A stretch of 58,509 nt of DNA, taken from positions 1 to 58,509 of the forward strand of contig JASBRJ010000135.1 of assembly GCA_030149525.1 (NCBI GenBank), in the 5' to 3' direction. How positions within the stretch are numbered: position 1 is the stretch's first letter; each line of letters begins with the position of its first letter. The notes beneath the pieces were generated by a model. That model saw only the letters and a list, made by a program, of their open reading frames with translations. It was not told the origin of the DNA and did no database searches. The position numbers were made by a program, and so were the translations under genes. Below, one piece after another: positions 22,112-31,215 of the stretch. Source of the stretch: a bacterium. GTDB taxonomy: Bacteria; Vulcanimicrobiota; Xenobia; Xenobiales; JADMJV01.

Positions 22112-24541
22112 GGGATTTTCCGGCCAGTCGTGCTTGGGGTAGCGGCCGCGAAGATCTTTGCGTACTTGTTGATAGCTGCCTTTCCAAAACTCCTCCAGAT
22201 TGGTGGTGATTTGGCAAGCACGACCGTTGGGAGCCAGCAGATGGCAGACCAGGTTGATCTTCCCGTTGGCCAGGGTCGGCGGCTCCCAGCCGAAGAAGTC
22301 TTGCAGTTTGCTGGCGATGTAGGGCACGCCCTCCGGTGGGTAGGTGATAGGAACCGGCTTTCGGCGCCGGGGAAGGGAAACAGTGGAGGGCAATTCCCTC
22401 TCCAGGGTTTGCTGGAGAGGATAGGGGAGAAGTCCTTTGATGTGAGTTTCCATTTCCTCAGGGCTTGAGCGGGTCCAACTAGATATGGTCTTGAGGTAGA
22501 GTAAGGCCAGATCGGTGTCGAGAGACTCTAGCTGAAGAGGAGTCTCAAGACAGGTGTTGAGCTCCTCCAGCTTGGTGGGAAACGTCTGAAACAACAGTTG
22601 AAGTCGTCGGCTCAGAGTTCGGAAGGCTTCACCCAGCATGGCGCCGCTGAGATTCTCCAGAAAAATTCTTCCGGCTCTTTCACCCGGGGTTGCCGGGCCA
22701 ACCTCTTCTTCCAAGACAAGACTGCCAAGGATGGTCTGTTTGCGGCTCTTCACGCTTGAAGTTTGCTGATCGAAAAAGAGAGTCTCCCGCTCCTGTAGAG
22801 ACTCAAAGTGAAACTCCCACACCAGTTCTGGTGGGACGATCTGATAGAGTGTGGCCGCCGAGCGGGGACCTTGGCCCCCTCGAGGCGAGGCTCCCAGCAG
22901 GACAGCTAAAGTTCCGGTCTTTTCGGGATGAGACGGAGCGAAATGAAGAGCGGGTTGGGCGGGATCCACGGCCACGGCACGATCGCCTGTGAGTTGGCAA
23001 AGGGTATCGCTGTAGGCGCACACCAAAATCTCCCCCAGAGTGGAGTCGGAGTCGGGTTGGAGGTTGGCAAGGCCGCTCTGAAGCCTTGAAAGCAGTCGTT
23101 TGTCTTGCCCTCTTGAACCCAGAAGGGTTGTCCATTGGTCCAGGCTCAGCGCTTCTTGTTGAGGAGGGCTCTGCTCCAGGGCCAAGGCCCATTGGCAGAT
23201 ATGATAAAGTGGGAGACCCCCTTTTCGAGCCCGGTAGCAGAAGTTGGCTATCCGAGGCTCCACCGGCAGGCTGAGGACCTGTCTGCCCGCCTCCGTGAGC
23301 GTCAATCGGCCGGTGAGAAGAGTTTGCTCCCGACACCATCGGGTGGCCGCCTGCAATTTTTCCGAATCGGGTGGATAGAGCCAGGGAAGATTCTCTACCT
23401 TAGGGAGAAGTCCAGCGGCGGCCAGGAACAGGACCAGGGTCTTATAGTCGGCCTGCTCTAGCTCGGGTTTGCCGAATTCCGGTCGATGAAGTTCTTCAGC
23501 CCGAGTGAAGAGGCGATGGCAGAACCCCGGCCCCACGCGTCCGGCGCGTCCCGCTCTTTGTTGGAGCGCCGAACGGGGGGCTCCCTGGGTGCGCAGGGTG
23601 ACACCAAGATCCAACTGGTCACGGATCGGCCGTCTGACCAAACCTGCGTCCAGAACGACTTTAATGCCGGGGAGAGTGACCGATGACTCAGCCAAATCGG
23701 TGGAGAGTATCCGCCGAAATCCCGCTCCCGCCGGCCTCTCAACGACCCGTCGAATCTCGGCCTCGTCCAGAGTGGAGTGGAGAATGTCCACCGGTCCCTC
23801 CAGCGGATCGCTCTGCAAAAGCAGGTCCGCCTTTCTGATGTGGGCCATTCCGGGCAGAAAGATGAGCTGTTCACCTCGCTCCTTCGCAGCCCACTCCAGG
23901 GAGCGCCTGGCCACGAGAGCCGCCAGTTTGTCTCGGCTCCCTAGAATCTGAGGGTCGATCGGTTCCCAGGAAACGGTCACGGGGTGGAGCCGTCCGTCGC
24001 TTTCGATGACCGGAAGATCAGGGGGAAGACTCTCGACGTCCAGAGTGGCCGACATCAGTAGGAGTGGGGGCGGCTCCGGGAGACTCCTCAAGTAGGCCAA
24101 AAGGAGTTCGGCCTCCCAACTCCGCTCATGAAATTCGTCAAAAACGACAAGCTCCTGTGGGCCGGGTGGACTTTCCATAAAGAGTCTCAGCGCCGTCCCG
24201 TAGGTGAGATAACCCACCTTTGTAGCCCCTTCGCTCCATTGACTCTCCAGGCGAATTTTATAACCCACGAAATCGCCCAGAAGCTCCTTTAAGGCGAGAG
24301 CCGGCAATCGCGCCGTGATGCGACGAGGTTCCAGCACCAGGACACGTTGGTAGTCCCGGGCTTCCAGCAGAGCGGAGGGCAAGAGAATGGTCTTCCCGCT
24401 CCCGGGAGGCGCCTTTAGGGCCACCATGGGAGAAGCGGTGAGCGCCTGGCAAAGGGGGGCTATGCATTCGGCTACGGGTAAACCTGCCGAGCCGAAATGC
24501 CGCTGGATCAGCCGGGTTTTAGGATTTTTTTCGACGCTCAC
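22109..24541 (-). CDS. hrpB: ATP-dependent helicase HrpB
   Basis: The 810-residue protein is a DEAH/RHA-type helicase: Walker A APPGSGKT (about 44-51), LVLEPRRI, TYGTALRL, the DEAH-box variant DEFHERS, SATLD, then ALQQRAGRAGRVGPG (motif VI). The HrpB-specific C-terminal region is complete and ends in the conserved GRYPKHDWPE segment three residues before the stop. The family is implicated in nucleic-acid metabolism and ribosome-related work, with no settled substrate. The start is a GTG at 24541, overlapping the upstream gene by 23 bases. The stop codon TAG lies inside the terminal repeat of the palindromic element at 21946-22111. Confidence 0.92.
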   Translation of the reverse strand: MSVEKNPKTRLIQRHFGSAGLPVAECIAPLCQALTASPMVALKAPPGSGKTILLPSALLEARDYQRVLVLEPRRITARLPALALKELLGDFVGYKIRLESQWSEGATKVGYLTYGTALRLFMESPPGPQELVVFDEFHERSWEAELLLAYLRSLPEPPPLLLMSATLDVESLPPDLPVIESDGRLHPVTVSWEPIDPQILGSRDKLAALVARRSLEWAAKERGEQLIFLPGMAHIRKADLLLQSDPLEGPVDILHSTLDEAEIRRVVERPAGAGFRRILSTDLAESSVTLPGIKVVLDAGLVRRPIRDQLDLGVTLRTQGAPRSALQQRAGRAGRVGPGFCHRLFTRAEELHRPEFGKPELEQADYKTLVLFLAAAGLLPKVENLPWLYPPDSEKLQAATRWCREQTLLTGRLTLTEAGRQVLSLPVEPRIANFCYRARKGGLPLYHICQWALALEQSPPQQEALSLDQWTTLLGSRGQDKRLLSRLQSGLANLQPDSDSTLGEILVCAYSDTLCQLTGDRAVAVDPAQPALHFAPSHPEKTGTLAVLLGASPRGGQGPRSAATLYQIVPPELVWEFHFESLQERETLFFDQQTSSVKSRKQTILGSLVLEEEVGPATPGERAGRIFLENLSGAMLGEAFRTLSRRLQLLFQTFPTKLEELNTCLETPLQLESLDTDLALLYLKTISSWTRSSPEEMETHIKGLLPYPLQQTLERELPSTVSLPRRRKPVPITYPPEGVPYIASKLQDFFGWEPPTLANGKINLVCHLLAPNGRACQITTNLEEFWKGSYQQVRKDLRGRYPKHDWPENP

Positions 24542-25091
24542 GTTTTTTTGAGAAGTCCGCCAGTGTTTCGGGGTGGTTTTCTCGTTTGTTTGCCACTCGG
24601 GCCATCACGAAAAGCAGATCGGAGAGACGGTTGAGATAGATGATACTGGTGGGATTGATCTCGATCTGCTCATTGAGGAGAACCGCCGTGCGCTCACATC
24701 TGCGAGCCACGGTGCGGGCTAAATGGAGAGCGGAGCCCCCCGGACCACCTCCCGGCAAGATGAACTCTTCCAGAGGAGGAAGTTCGTCCATCATGGAGTC
24801 CATGATCTCTTCCAGACGCTCCACATGCTCCGGAGCGACTCTGGGTACCTCCACGCCTTCCGGGGATGCCAGATCGGCGCCCAGGGTGAACAGCCGGTGT
24901 TGGATCTCTTCCAGGAAACCGATACACTCCTTGTCCGTCAGGTGGGCCGAAGCCATGCCGAGAATGGAGTTCAGCTCGTCCACTTCCCCGTAGGCACTGA
25001 CTCTCAGTGAGCCTTTGCTGACCCTTTGTCCGCCTACCAGCGCCGTGTGGCCCTTGTCTCCGGTTTTGGTTACAACTTTAGAAATTCGCAT
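24519..25091 (-). CDS. ATP:cob(I)alamin adenosyltransferase, PduO type
   Basis: The 190-residue protein has the PduO/MMAB trimeric fold. The N-terminal KVVTKTGDKGHTALVGGQRVSK is the ATP-binding loop, followed by AYGEVDELNS, then LPGGGPGGSALHLARTVARRCER and IYLNRLSDLLFVMAR, the helices that form the cobalamin-binding active site. It attaches the 5'-deoxyadenosyl group of ATP to reduced corrinoid, giving adenosylcobalamin. No B12-dependent enzyme is in the window. The C-terminus is basic (KKRERRKKS). It is followed by hrpB with a 23-base overlap and preceded by the double PilZ gene. Confidence 0.93.
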   Translation of the reverse strand: MRISKVVTKTGDKGHTALVGGQRVSKGSLRVSAYGEVDELNSILGMASAHLTDKECIGFLEEIQHRLFTLGADLASPEGVEVPRVAPEHVERLEEIMDSMMDELPPLEEFILPGGGPGGSALHLARTVARRCERTAVLLNEQIEINPTSIIYLNRLSDLLFVMARVANKRENHPETLADFSKKRERRKKS

Positions 25092-25134
25092 GGCCTGCGG
25101 TTCCCAGTCGGGACCAATGGTCCTTGCTGGGAAA

Positions 25135-25881
25135 CTATTCGGTCCAAAAGTCTTTGCTCAATTTGACCATGTATTTTCTCAACAGCTTAAGAGACTCTTC
25201 GTCTTTTTCCGTGAATCTGACTCGCTGCTCATAAAGTCCCGATTCGCCCATCTCGCAAGAGAGAACTTCGGCTTTGAAGTGAACGCCCTCCATCCCGAAA
25301 CCGGATATGTCGAGACCCCAGATGTCGCCTACCTCGGCCGGGCGATTAATCTTGATAAAGGCTCCGCCGAGGCTCAAGTTTCTCAACTCCCCAACAGAGC
25401 GGTCGGCGTCTCCTCGGGCCACCACATCGAGCTTCCCTTCGGCACGATAGAAGAGGCGTCGCTCTCTCACGTCGGAGCTGCCCCGCTCGCTGAAAAAATA
25501 GGCCACCCAGGAGCTCTTCATGCGATCTCTCGACTCTACGAAACGAGCACCGGCGAGCATCTCAAGCGTTTTGCTATTCTTACGTCTCCACACGACCTCG
25601 CAGTCTAGAGTGTTCACGGAGTATCCCGGCAGAGGATGGGGGAATTTGATTTTGATCCTCTCTCCAACCTTAAGAGCGCCGGGATAGGCGAGCCTGACTC
25701 CGCCCATGGAGTAGTCGATAACATAGGCTAACGCCTTATTTTCGCCCTGCAGAAGGTCGACTTTGTGGCGACAGTTGAAGCGGAGTGTTTTTCGTCGCTC
25801 GTTGAAAGTCCAGTCTGCATCCACGCCCCGAACCATTGAGCGAAGACCATGAGTGAGGTCGGTAGCAAATTTCTTGAGCAT
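25135..25881 (-). CDS. Double PilZ-domain protein
   Basis: Two PilZ domains lie in tandem over 248 residues. The first (about 28-115) has NERRKTLRF and VIDYSMGGVRLAYPG; the second (about 135-230) has RERRLFYR and LRNLSLGGAFIKI. Both keep an arginine motif and the (D/N)xSxxG motif needed for c-di-GMP binding, though only the first has the fuller RxxxR spacing (RRKTLR). No membrane segment. It is likely a c-di-GMP receptor that binds two ligands or dimerises internally. It is the first gene of the PilZ-adenosyltransferase-hrpB run, 43 bases upstream of the adenosyltransferase. Confidence 0.85.
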   Translation of the reverse strand: MLKKFATDLTHGLRSMVRGVDADWTFNERRKTLRFNCRHKVDLLQGENKALAYVIDYSMGGVRLAYPGALKVGERIKIKFPHPLPGYSVNTLDCEVVWRRKNSKTLEMLAGARFVESRDRMKSSWVAYFFSERGSSDVRERRLFYRAEGKLDVVARGDADRSVGELRNLSLGGAFIKINRPAEVGDIWGLDISGFGMEGVHFKAEVLSCEMGESGLYEQRVRFTEKDEESLKLLRKYMVKLSKDFWTE

Positions 25882-25914
25882 AAGGATCGCTTCGCGTGAG
25901 CCGGTTTGATGCCT

Positions 25915-26313
25915 TTATACAGCAAGAAAGACATCATTGATGACGAGAAGAGAGAGGCCGATGGTGAGCAGGTAGGTGAGAGTTGCCCCTACCACCCGGG
26001 TGGCGTTAGGCCGATGGAGCGGATGAGCTACCAGACCCAGGACATGAAAGCAACGGCCGGCCACCACAGCGGGGTAGAGCCAGATCGACCACTTCTGGGA
26101 GGCGTACATGCCGGAGAGAAGCATCAAAGCGATCAGAGTGGGGTGCCATTCCGCACAGTTGGAAAAGGCCGTTCTCAACCGGTAGAGGGGGTGAGCCGGG
26201 TCGTCCGGGCAGCCTGCCGAGATTCGGTATTTTCTGCGAAAGAAGCTCACCACGCACCCTAGAAGAGCCTGCAGGAGAGCCAAAACAGCAACACAAAAGA
26301 CGGCGATTTTCAT
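25915..26313 (-). CDS. MAPEG-family membrane protein
   Basis: The 132-residue protein has four membrane helices and the MAPEG (membrane-associated eicosanoid and glutathione metabolism) marks: a basic loop after helix 1 (FFRRKYRISAG), the N/ExxP-like helix 2 motif (FSNCAEWHPTLIALML) and AGRCFHVLGL in helix 3, close to the family's AARxxHxxG. Bacterial members resemble YecN. Glutathione-dependent chemistry is known for some relatives, but the role here is unknown. It is divergent from the kinase at 26367 with 53 bases between starts. Confidence 0.85.
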   Translation of the reverse strand: MKIAVFCVAVLALLQALLGCVVSFFRRKYRISAGCPDDPAHPLYRLRTAFSNCAEWHPTLIALMLLSGMYASQKWSIWLYPAVVAGRCFHVLGLVAHPLHRPNATRVVGATLTYLLTIGLSLLVINDVFLAV

Positions 26314-26366
26314 AAGGGGCAGTACGCCAGAGAGGTTGCATCGCCTCCGTAGCTAAGATTTCGCCT

Positions 26367-27332
26367 ATGCCAGGACGCACCGTCGGTACCCGATTCGACG
26401 ATAGATTTCGCCTGCTCAGTGTGCTGGGCCAGGGGGCCATGGGGCATGTCTACGAAGTGAGCGACGAGAGGTTGCAAGGGGTTCGCTGGGCACTCAAGGA
26501 GCTTGACCTCGGCGTGGTTCTTGAGAAAGAGAAGAATGAGGCCATCGCCCTCTTCAGGCAAGAGATCGATATTCTCTCTCAACTCGATCATCCGGGATGT
26601 CCTCGGGTCATTCATGACTTCACCACCGACAAAGGGGCCCCGGCTTTTGTTATGACTCGAGTGGAAGGGCTCCCTCTGGATATTCTGCTGGAGGAGATCG
26701 ACAGACCCCTCACCGTGCACGAGACTTTGCCCATCCTTTTGCAGGTCTGTCATGTTTTGGAGCATCTCCATTCCCAGAAGCCACCCGTGGTCTTTCGGGA
26801 CCTCAAGCCCTCCAATATTATGTTGACCGACCACGGAACCGTGATTCTCATCGACTTCGGTATCGCTCGGCGCTATGACCCGAAAAAGAAGAAAGACACT
26901 CAGGAGCTTGGAACTCCGGGGTTCTGTTCACCGGAGCAATACGGTCGAGGTCAGACCACGCCCCGTTCGGATATTTACGCTCTGGCCACCATGGCTTACT
27001 TTCTGTTAACCAGGGCTGATGTCCAATCCTACGCCTTCAAGTTTCCCCCTTTGAGTGAGTACGAGAATCTCAGCGGGGACTGGGTTGAAGAGTTGGGAAC
27101 TCTTTTTCTGTCGATGCTGGAACTCAAGCCCCAGGACCGACCCCAAAGCGTGGAGGCGGTGCGCAAGAAACTTCTCAAGATTTTTAAAGAGCTCAAACCG
27201 ACCCGCGACAGAGCCACCAATATTCTTCGTCCTTGTCTTCGGGCTCTCACCGAACAGCCAATCGAACCGACGAAACAGTTGAAGGTCTTTGACTCGAAGT
27301 TTTTCAAACGATGGTTTCGAACATTTTTTTGA
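26367..27332 (+). CDS. Ser/Thr protein kinase, Hanks type
   Basis: A single kinase domain (about 10-270): glycine loop LGQGAMGHVYEV, VAIK-type Lys in WALKELDL, catalytic loop FRDLKPSNIM (the usual His is Phe, a known variant), DFG in IDFGIAR and the activation segment GTPGFCSPEQY. After it comes a basic 45-residue tail ending FKRWFRTFF, with no transmembrane helix or PASTA repeats, so it is a soluble or peripherally membrane-bound kinase. It phosphorylates Ser/Thr on unknown targets. The next gene, the PcrA-like helicase, starts 36 bases downstream, so they may be co-transcribed. Confidence 0.92.
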   Translation: MPGRTVGTRFDDRFRLLSVLGQGAMGHVYEVSDERLQGVRWALKELDLGVVLEKEKNEAIALFRQEIDILSQLDHPGCPRVIHDFTTDKGAPAFVMTRVEGLPLDILLEEIDRPLTVHETLPILLQVCHVLEHLHSQKPPVVFRDLKPSNIMLTDHGTVILIDFGIARRYDPKKKKDTQELGTPGFCSPEQYGRGQTTPRSDIYALATMAYFLLTRADVQSYAFKFPPLSEYENLSGDWVEELGTLFLSMLELKPQDRPQSVEAVRKKLLKIFKELKPTRDRATNILRPCLRALTEQPIEPTKQLKVFDSKFFKRWFRTFF

Positions 27333-27368
27333 GACAGGTTTTCTCTAGTTGACTGCTAACACGAAGGG

Positions 27369-29864
27369 ATGAGCGCTATCTCCTGTGACCCTTTCATCGA
27401 AGGCTTGAACCCGCCCCAGCAAGAGGCGGTCTTAACCACCGAAGGCCCCTTACTTCTGCTGGCTGGAGCCGGTTCGGGGAAAACCAGAGTTTTGACCCGG
27501 AGAGTGGCCTACCTTTTGGCCAGCGGGAAGGCTCGTCGCCACGAAATGCTCATCGTGACCTTCACTAACAAGGCGGCTCGGGAGATGGCCGAGCGAATTG
27601 AAGGTCTCTGTGGGCCCGGACGTTTCCCCGAACTGGGAACATTCCACTCCGTCTGTGCTCGCTGGTTGAGGCGTTACGGCCACACCATCGGTCTGGACTC
27701 TTCCTTCACCATCTACGACTCCTCTGAACAAGCTGTTCTCATGAAGGAAGTCCTGTTGGATATGAATCTCGACACCACGAGATTCAAGCCAAGAGGTTTT
27801 CTGTCTGTCATTTCAGGATGGAAGAATAAACTGATATCTCCCCGGCAGGCCATGGATAACGCCCGCTACAGCATCGAAAAAGACCAAGCTAAGGCCTACC
27901 TGCGCTATCAGGAGAAACTTGTGGCCAATCGGGCTCTAGATTTCGACGATATTCTCGGCAAAGCCGTTGAGATGCTCACCGAGGACAGCGAGTTACGGGA
28001 GAGATTTCAGCACCGGCTGAAGTATCTCTCCGTCGACGAGTATCAAGACGTCAATCCGGTTCAGTACGAGTTGATCCGACTTTTAGCTCCTCCTCACAAT
28101 AACGTTTGCGCCGTGGGGGACGACGACCAGAGTATTTACGCTTTCCGTGGTGCCGACATCAGCATCCTCCTGCGTTTTGAGGAGGACTTCCCCGACGCTC
28201 GCTTGATCCGGCTAGAGCAAAACTACCGTTCCACCGAGTATATTCTCGAGGCGGCCAATAAAGTCGTGGCCCACAATCAGGGACGCAAAAGAAAAACTTT
28301 ATGGACGGCTCAGAAGGGCGGTCATCGACTGGAATTTCATCGAGCCGTGGATGGCCGGGATGAAGCTCGCTACATCGCCAAGACCATCAACGATCTGCGC
28401 TACGATCCCGGAAAGCCCAGGCCACTCACCGATTTCGTACTTCTGTATCGAACCAACGCTCAGTCACGGCTTCTGGAGGAGGCTATGATTCAAGCCGGCC
28501 TTCCTTATCAGATCATCGGCGGGCTTCGCTTTTTTGAACGAAAAGAGATCAAGGACATTTTGAGCTATTTCCGGGTTCTGCAGAATCCGTCCGATACGGT
28601 ATCCCTACGGCGGATCATCAACGAGCCCACTCGAGGTATCGGTGCCAAGTCGATTGAGAAGCTGATGGATCTCGCGGAAGAATCCCAGATGCCCCTGTTC
28701 TATGCGCTGGAAAGAGCGGAGGAGGCCGGTTTACGAGGAAAGGCCGCTCACGGGGCGGTGAAAATGTTCGAATGGATGCATCCCCTGGCCCAAGTGATGG
28801 CCAGTGCGGATCCCCTACCCATCTCGGATCTTCTGGCTCGCGTGTTGGAGTTTTCGGGTTATGAAGCGGCATTGGTGAAAGAGAATACGGTGGAATCGCT
28901 GGCCCGTCTGGAGAACCTTGAAGAGTTGGCCAACGTCACCGGGGAATTCGATAAGAGCAAAGAGTCCGGCGCCTTTTCCATCTCCGAGTTGGAAGACAAT
29001 GAAGCTCCCCTGGAAAGTTTTCTCGTGGAGGTGTCGTTACTCTCGGACCAGGACCGTTCGGAGGAAGTGAAGGAACAGGTGACTCTGATGACTCTCCACT
29101 CGGCCAAGGGTCTGGAGTTTCCCGTAGTCTTTCTGGCCGGTATGGAAGAGGAAACATTTCCTCACAGCCGTTCCATGAACAATCCCGACGAAATGGAAGA
29201 GGAACGAAGGCTCTGCTACGTGGGGATGACCCGAGCTAAGGAGCGTTTGTTCCTCACAGCGGCCAACACGCGAACCGTTCACGGCAACACCATGGTGAAA
29301 AAGGTTTCTCGATTCATCACCGAGGTGCCTGAAGAACTCTTCAACAGCAAGCCTCAAACCGAGTTGTTGGGCCATCCTGGAGTGGGCGGACGACACGGGA
29401 CTAGAAGCTCCAATGCGTGGGAGGAGGATGGTCCGGCTATCGGCTCCTCTTCCTGGAAGGGATGGGGCAAAACAGCACCCTCTCGAGCACGACCGAGCGT
29501 GGGGGGAGCACCTCAGAAGGGCTCCGATCTGAGCGTGGGCGATACGGTCGAGCATAAGGTCTTCGGAAAGGGGAAGGTCACCGATGTTGGGGGGACCGGT
29601 GATATCATTACCGTTGATTTTATTAACGGGTCGGTTCGAAAGTTGAAGAGCAACTTCTTGCGCAAAGTGGCCACTGCAGGCGCTGGGGAAAAAAAAGACG
29701 CGGCTGCTGAACAAAGCTCCGACTTTCAATCAGGTGATCGGGTGCGTCACTCCCGTTGGGGGGTAGGCACGGTGCGAAGTGTTGTGGACCAGACTTTGAC
29801 TGTCGTTTTCCCCGGTATCACTATCTCAGTCCCTCAAGGGGACGCCTCCTTGAGCCGGGCCTGA
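27369..29864 (+). CDS. UvrD/PcrA-type DNA helicase with duplicated C-terminal Tudor-like domain
   Basis: This superfamily 1A 3'-5' helicase is 831 residues long (PcrA is about 730). It has the Q motif LNPPQQEAV, Walker A AGAGSGKT, FTNKAAREM, VDEYQDVN, VGDDDQSIYAFRGA, EQNYRST, MTLHSAKGLEFP and CYVGMTRA in order. The C-terminal tail holds two similar small beta domains: SVGDTVEHKVFGKGKV (about 719-770) and SGDRVRHSRWGVGTV (about 787-831). The second matches the usual single RNA-polymerase-binding tail. It acts in repair, replication-fork and transcription-conflict resolution. It follows the kinase gene after 36 bases. Confidence 0.93.
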   Translation: MSAISCDPFIEGLNPPQQEAVLTTEGPLLLLAGAGSGKTRVLTRRVAYLLASGKARRHEMLIVTFTNKAAREMAERIEGLCGPGRFPELGTFHSVCARWLRRYGHTIGLDSSFTIYDSSEQAVLMKEVLLDMNLDTTRFKPRGFLSVISGWKNKLISPRQAMDNARYSIEKDQAKAYLRYQEKLVANRALDFDDILGKAVEMLTEDSELRERFQHRLKYLSVDEYQDVNPVQYELIRLLAPPHNNVCAVGDDDQSIYAFRGADISILLRFEEDFPDARLIRLEQNYRSTEYILEAANKVVAHNQGRKRKTLWTAQKGGHRLEFHRAVDGRDEARYIAKTINDLRYDPGKPRPLTDFVLLYRTNAQSRLLEEAMIQAGLPYQIIGGLRFFERKEIKDILSYFRVLQNPSDTVSLRRIINEPTRGIGAKSIEKLMDLAEESQMPLFYALERAEEAGLRGKAAHGAVKMFEWMHPLAQVMASADPLPISDLLARVLEFSGYEAALVKENTVESLARLENLEELANVTGEFDKSKESGAFSISELEDNEAPLESFLVEVSLLSDQDRSEEVKEQVTLMTLHSAKGLEFPVVFLAGMEEETFPHSRSMNNPDEMEEERRLCYVGMTRAKERLFLTAANTRTVHGNTMVKKVSRFITEVPEELFNSKPQTELLGHPGVGGRHGTRSSNAWEEDGPAIGSSSWKGWGKTAPSRARPSVGGAPQKGSDLSVGDTVEHKVFGKGKVTDVGGTGDIITVDFINGSVRKLKSNFLRKVATAGAGEKKDAAAEQSSDFQSGDRVRHSRWGVGTVRSVVDQTLTVVFPGITISVPQGDASLSRA

Positions 29865-29946
29865 GACAGTTTCTCAACCTTTCATAATCGTTTCTTGAAA
29901 CCCAAGGGAGGAGCATCCCGGGTCGGTTCCCGAACGCAAGCTACCT

Positions 29947-31215
29947 ATGAAAACTGTAGCAATGTTGTTGGCCGGTGGTGAGGGAAGTCGCCTGACAGTC
30001 CTTTCGGAGCAGAGAGCAAAGCCTGCTGTTCCTTTCGCCGGAAAGTTTCGAATTATTGATTTTACCCTCTCCAACTGCGTTCATAGTGGGATCGGTACGG
30101 TGGGTGTTCTGACCCAATACCGCCCTCACAGTCTGAACGAGCATATCGGCATCGGTAAGCCTTGGGGTTTGGACCGTTCACGCGGCGGAGTTCGTTTGCT
30201 GCCCCCCTATCACGGCAGGGGCCATCAAAGATGGTTTGCCGGGACCGCAGATGCCATCTACCAGAACCTCGGATTCATCAGCGACCATCGGGCCGATTCC
30301 GTCCTCATCCTCTCCGGTGACCACATCTACAAGATGGACTACCGCGAGATGATTCGCGCCCACGAAGAGCGAGGCGCCGACCTCACCGTGGCCGTCATGG
30401 AGGTCCCCATCGAAGAAGCTTACCGTTTCGGGATCATGAAAGTGGACGAAGACGGTCGGATCGTGGAGTTCGCGGAGAAGCCGAAGGACCAGAGCAAGGG
30501 CAATCTCGCCTCCCTGGGGATCTATGTTTTCTCGGCGAGCGTCTTGGACAGAGTCTTGAGGCGTGAAAATGAGAATCATACCGATCTGGATTTCGGAAAG
30601 CATGTCATACCTTCGATGCTGGCCGACGGCAGTCGGGTGATCTCTTACCGTTTCAGTGGATACTGGGTCGATGTGGGAACGGTCGACTCCTATCTCAACA
30701 CCAATTTAGAACTGGTGGGCAATCGGGCGGCACTCGACCTCTACGATGAAAAATGGCCTATTCTGACTCAGTCGGAAGAGAGACCCGCCGTCAAGATCGG
30801 TCCCCAGGGTAAAGTGACCGATGCTCTCGTTTCTAACGGTTGTGTGGTTAAAGGACTGGTGAAGAATTCCGTTCTCTCTCCCGGAGTCTACGTCTCTCCC
30901 GGTGCCATCATCGAAAACTCCGTCGTCATGAACGATGTTTGGGTCGGTCCCGGAGCCCACATCAACAACATGGTGATCGACAAGCAGGTGCGAGTCGGAC
31001 CCGGTTGTGTCTTAGGGCAGGGCGATCCCGCTGTCCCTAATGAGAAGATGCCGGACAAATTGAGCGCCGGTATCAGCGTTATCGGCAAAGGAGCCATCAT
31101 CCCGCCCGGTTGTAAAATCGGACTCAATGTCTTAGTCGACTCTGAAGTGGAAGAGAGCGACTTTAATGAAGAGCTGGTGGTGGCCGACGGACAGACAGTG
31201 GAGCGTGCGAAATGA
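29947..31215 (+). CDS. glgC: Glucose-1-phosphate adenylyltransferase, catalytic type
   Basis: The 422-residue enzyme makes ADP-glucose from glucose 1-phosphate and ATP for glycogen synthesis. The N-terminal nucleotidyltransferase domain keeps the catalytic signature [10 protein letters not shown] with R15, RAKP with K25, [14 protein letters not shown] and [12 protein letters not shown] left-handed beta helix (hexapeptide repeats from about residue 290: [17 protein letters not shown]) forms the regulatory and oligomerisation domain. Length and layout match bacterial GlgC. Its TGA overlaps the next ATG in ATGA (31212), so it is coupled to a second, degenerate homologue. Confidence 0.93.
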   Translation: MKTVAMLLAGGEGSRLTVLSEQRAKPAVPFAGKFRIIDFTLSNCVHSGIGTVGVLTQYRPHSLNEHIGIGKPWGLDRSRGGVRLLPPYHGRGHQRWFAGTADAIYQNLGFISDHRADSVLILSGDHIYKMDYREMIRAHEERGADLTVAVMEVPIEEAYRFGIMKVDEDGRIVEFAEKPKDQSKGNLASLGIYVFSASVLDRVLRRENENHTDLDFGKHVIPSMLADGSRVISYRFSGYWVDVGTVDSYLNTNLELVGNRAALDLYDEKWPILTQSEERPAVKIGPQGKVTDALVSNGCVVKGLVKNSVLSPGVYVSPGAIIENSVVMNDVWVGPGAHINNMVIDKQVRVGPGCVLGQGDPAVPNEKMPDKLSAGISVIGKGAIIPPGCKIGLNVLVDSEVEESDFNEELVVADGQTVERAK

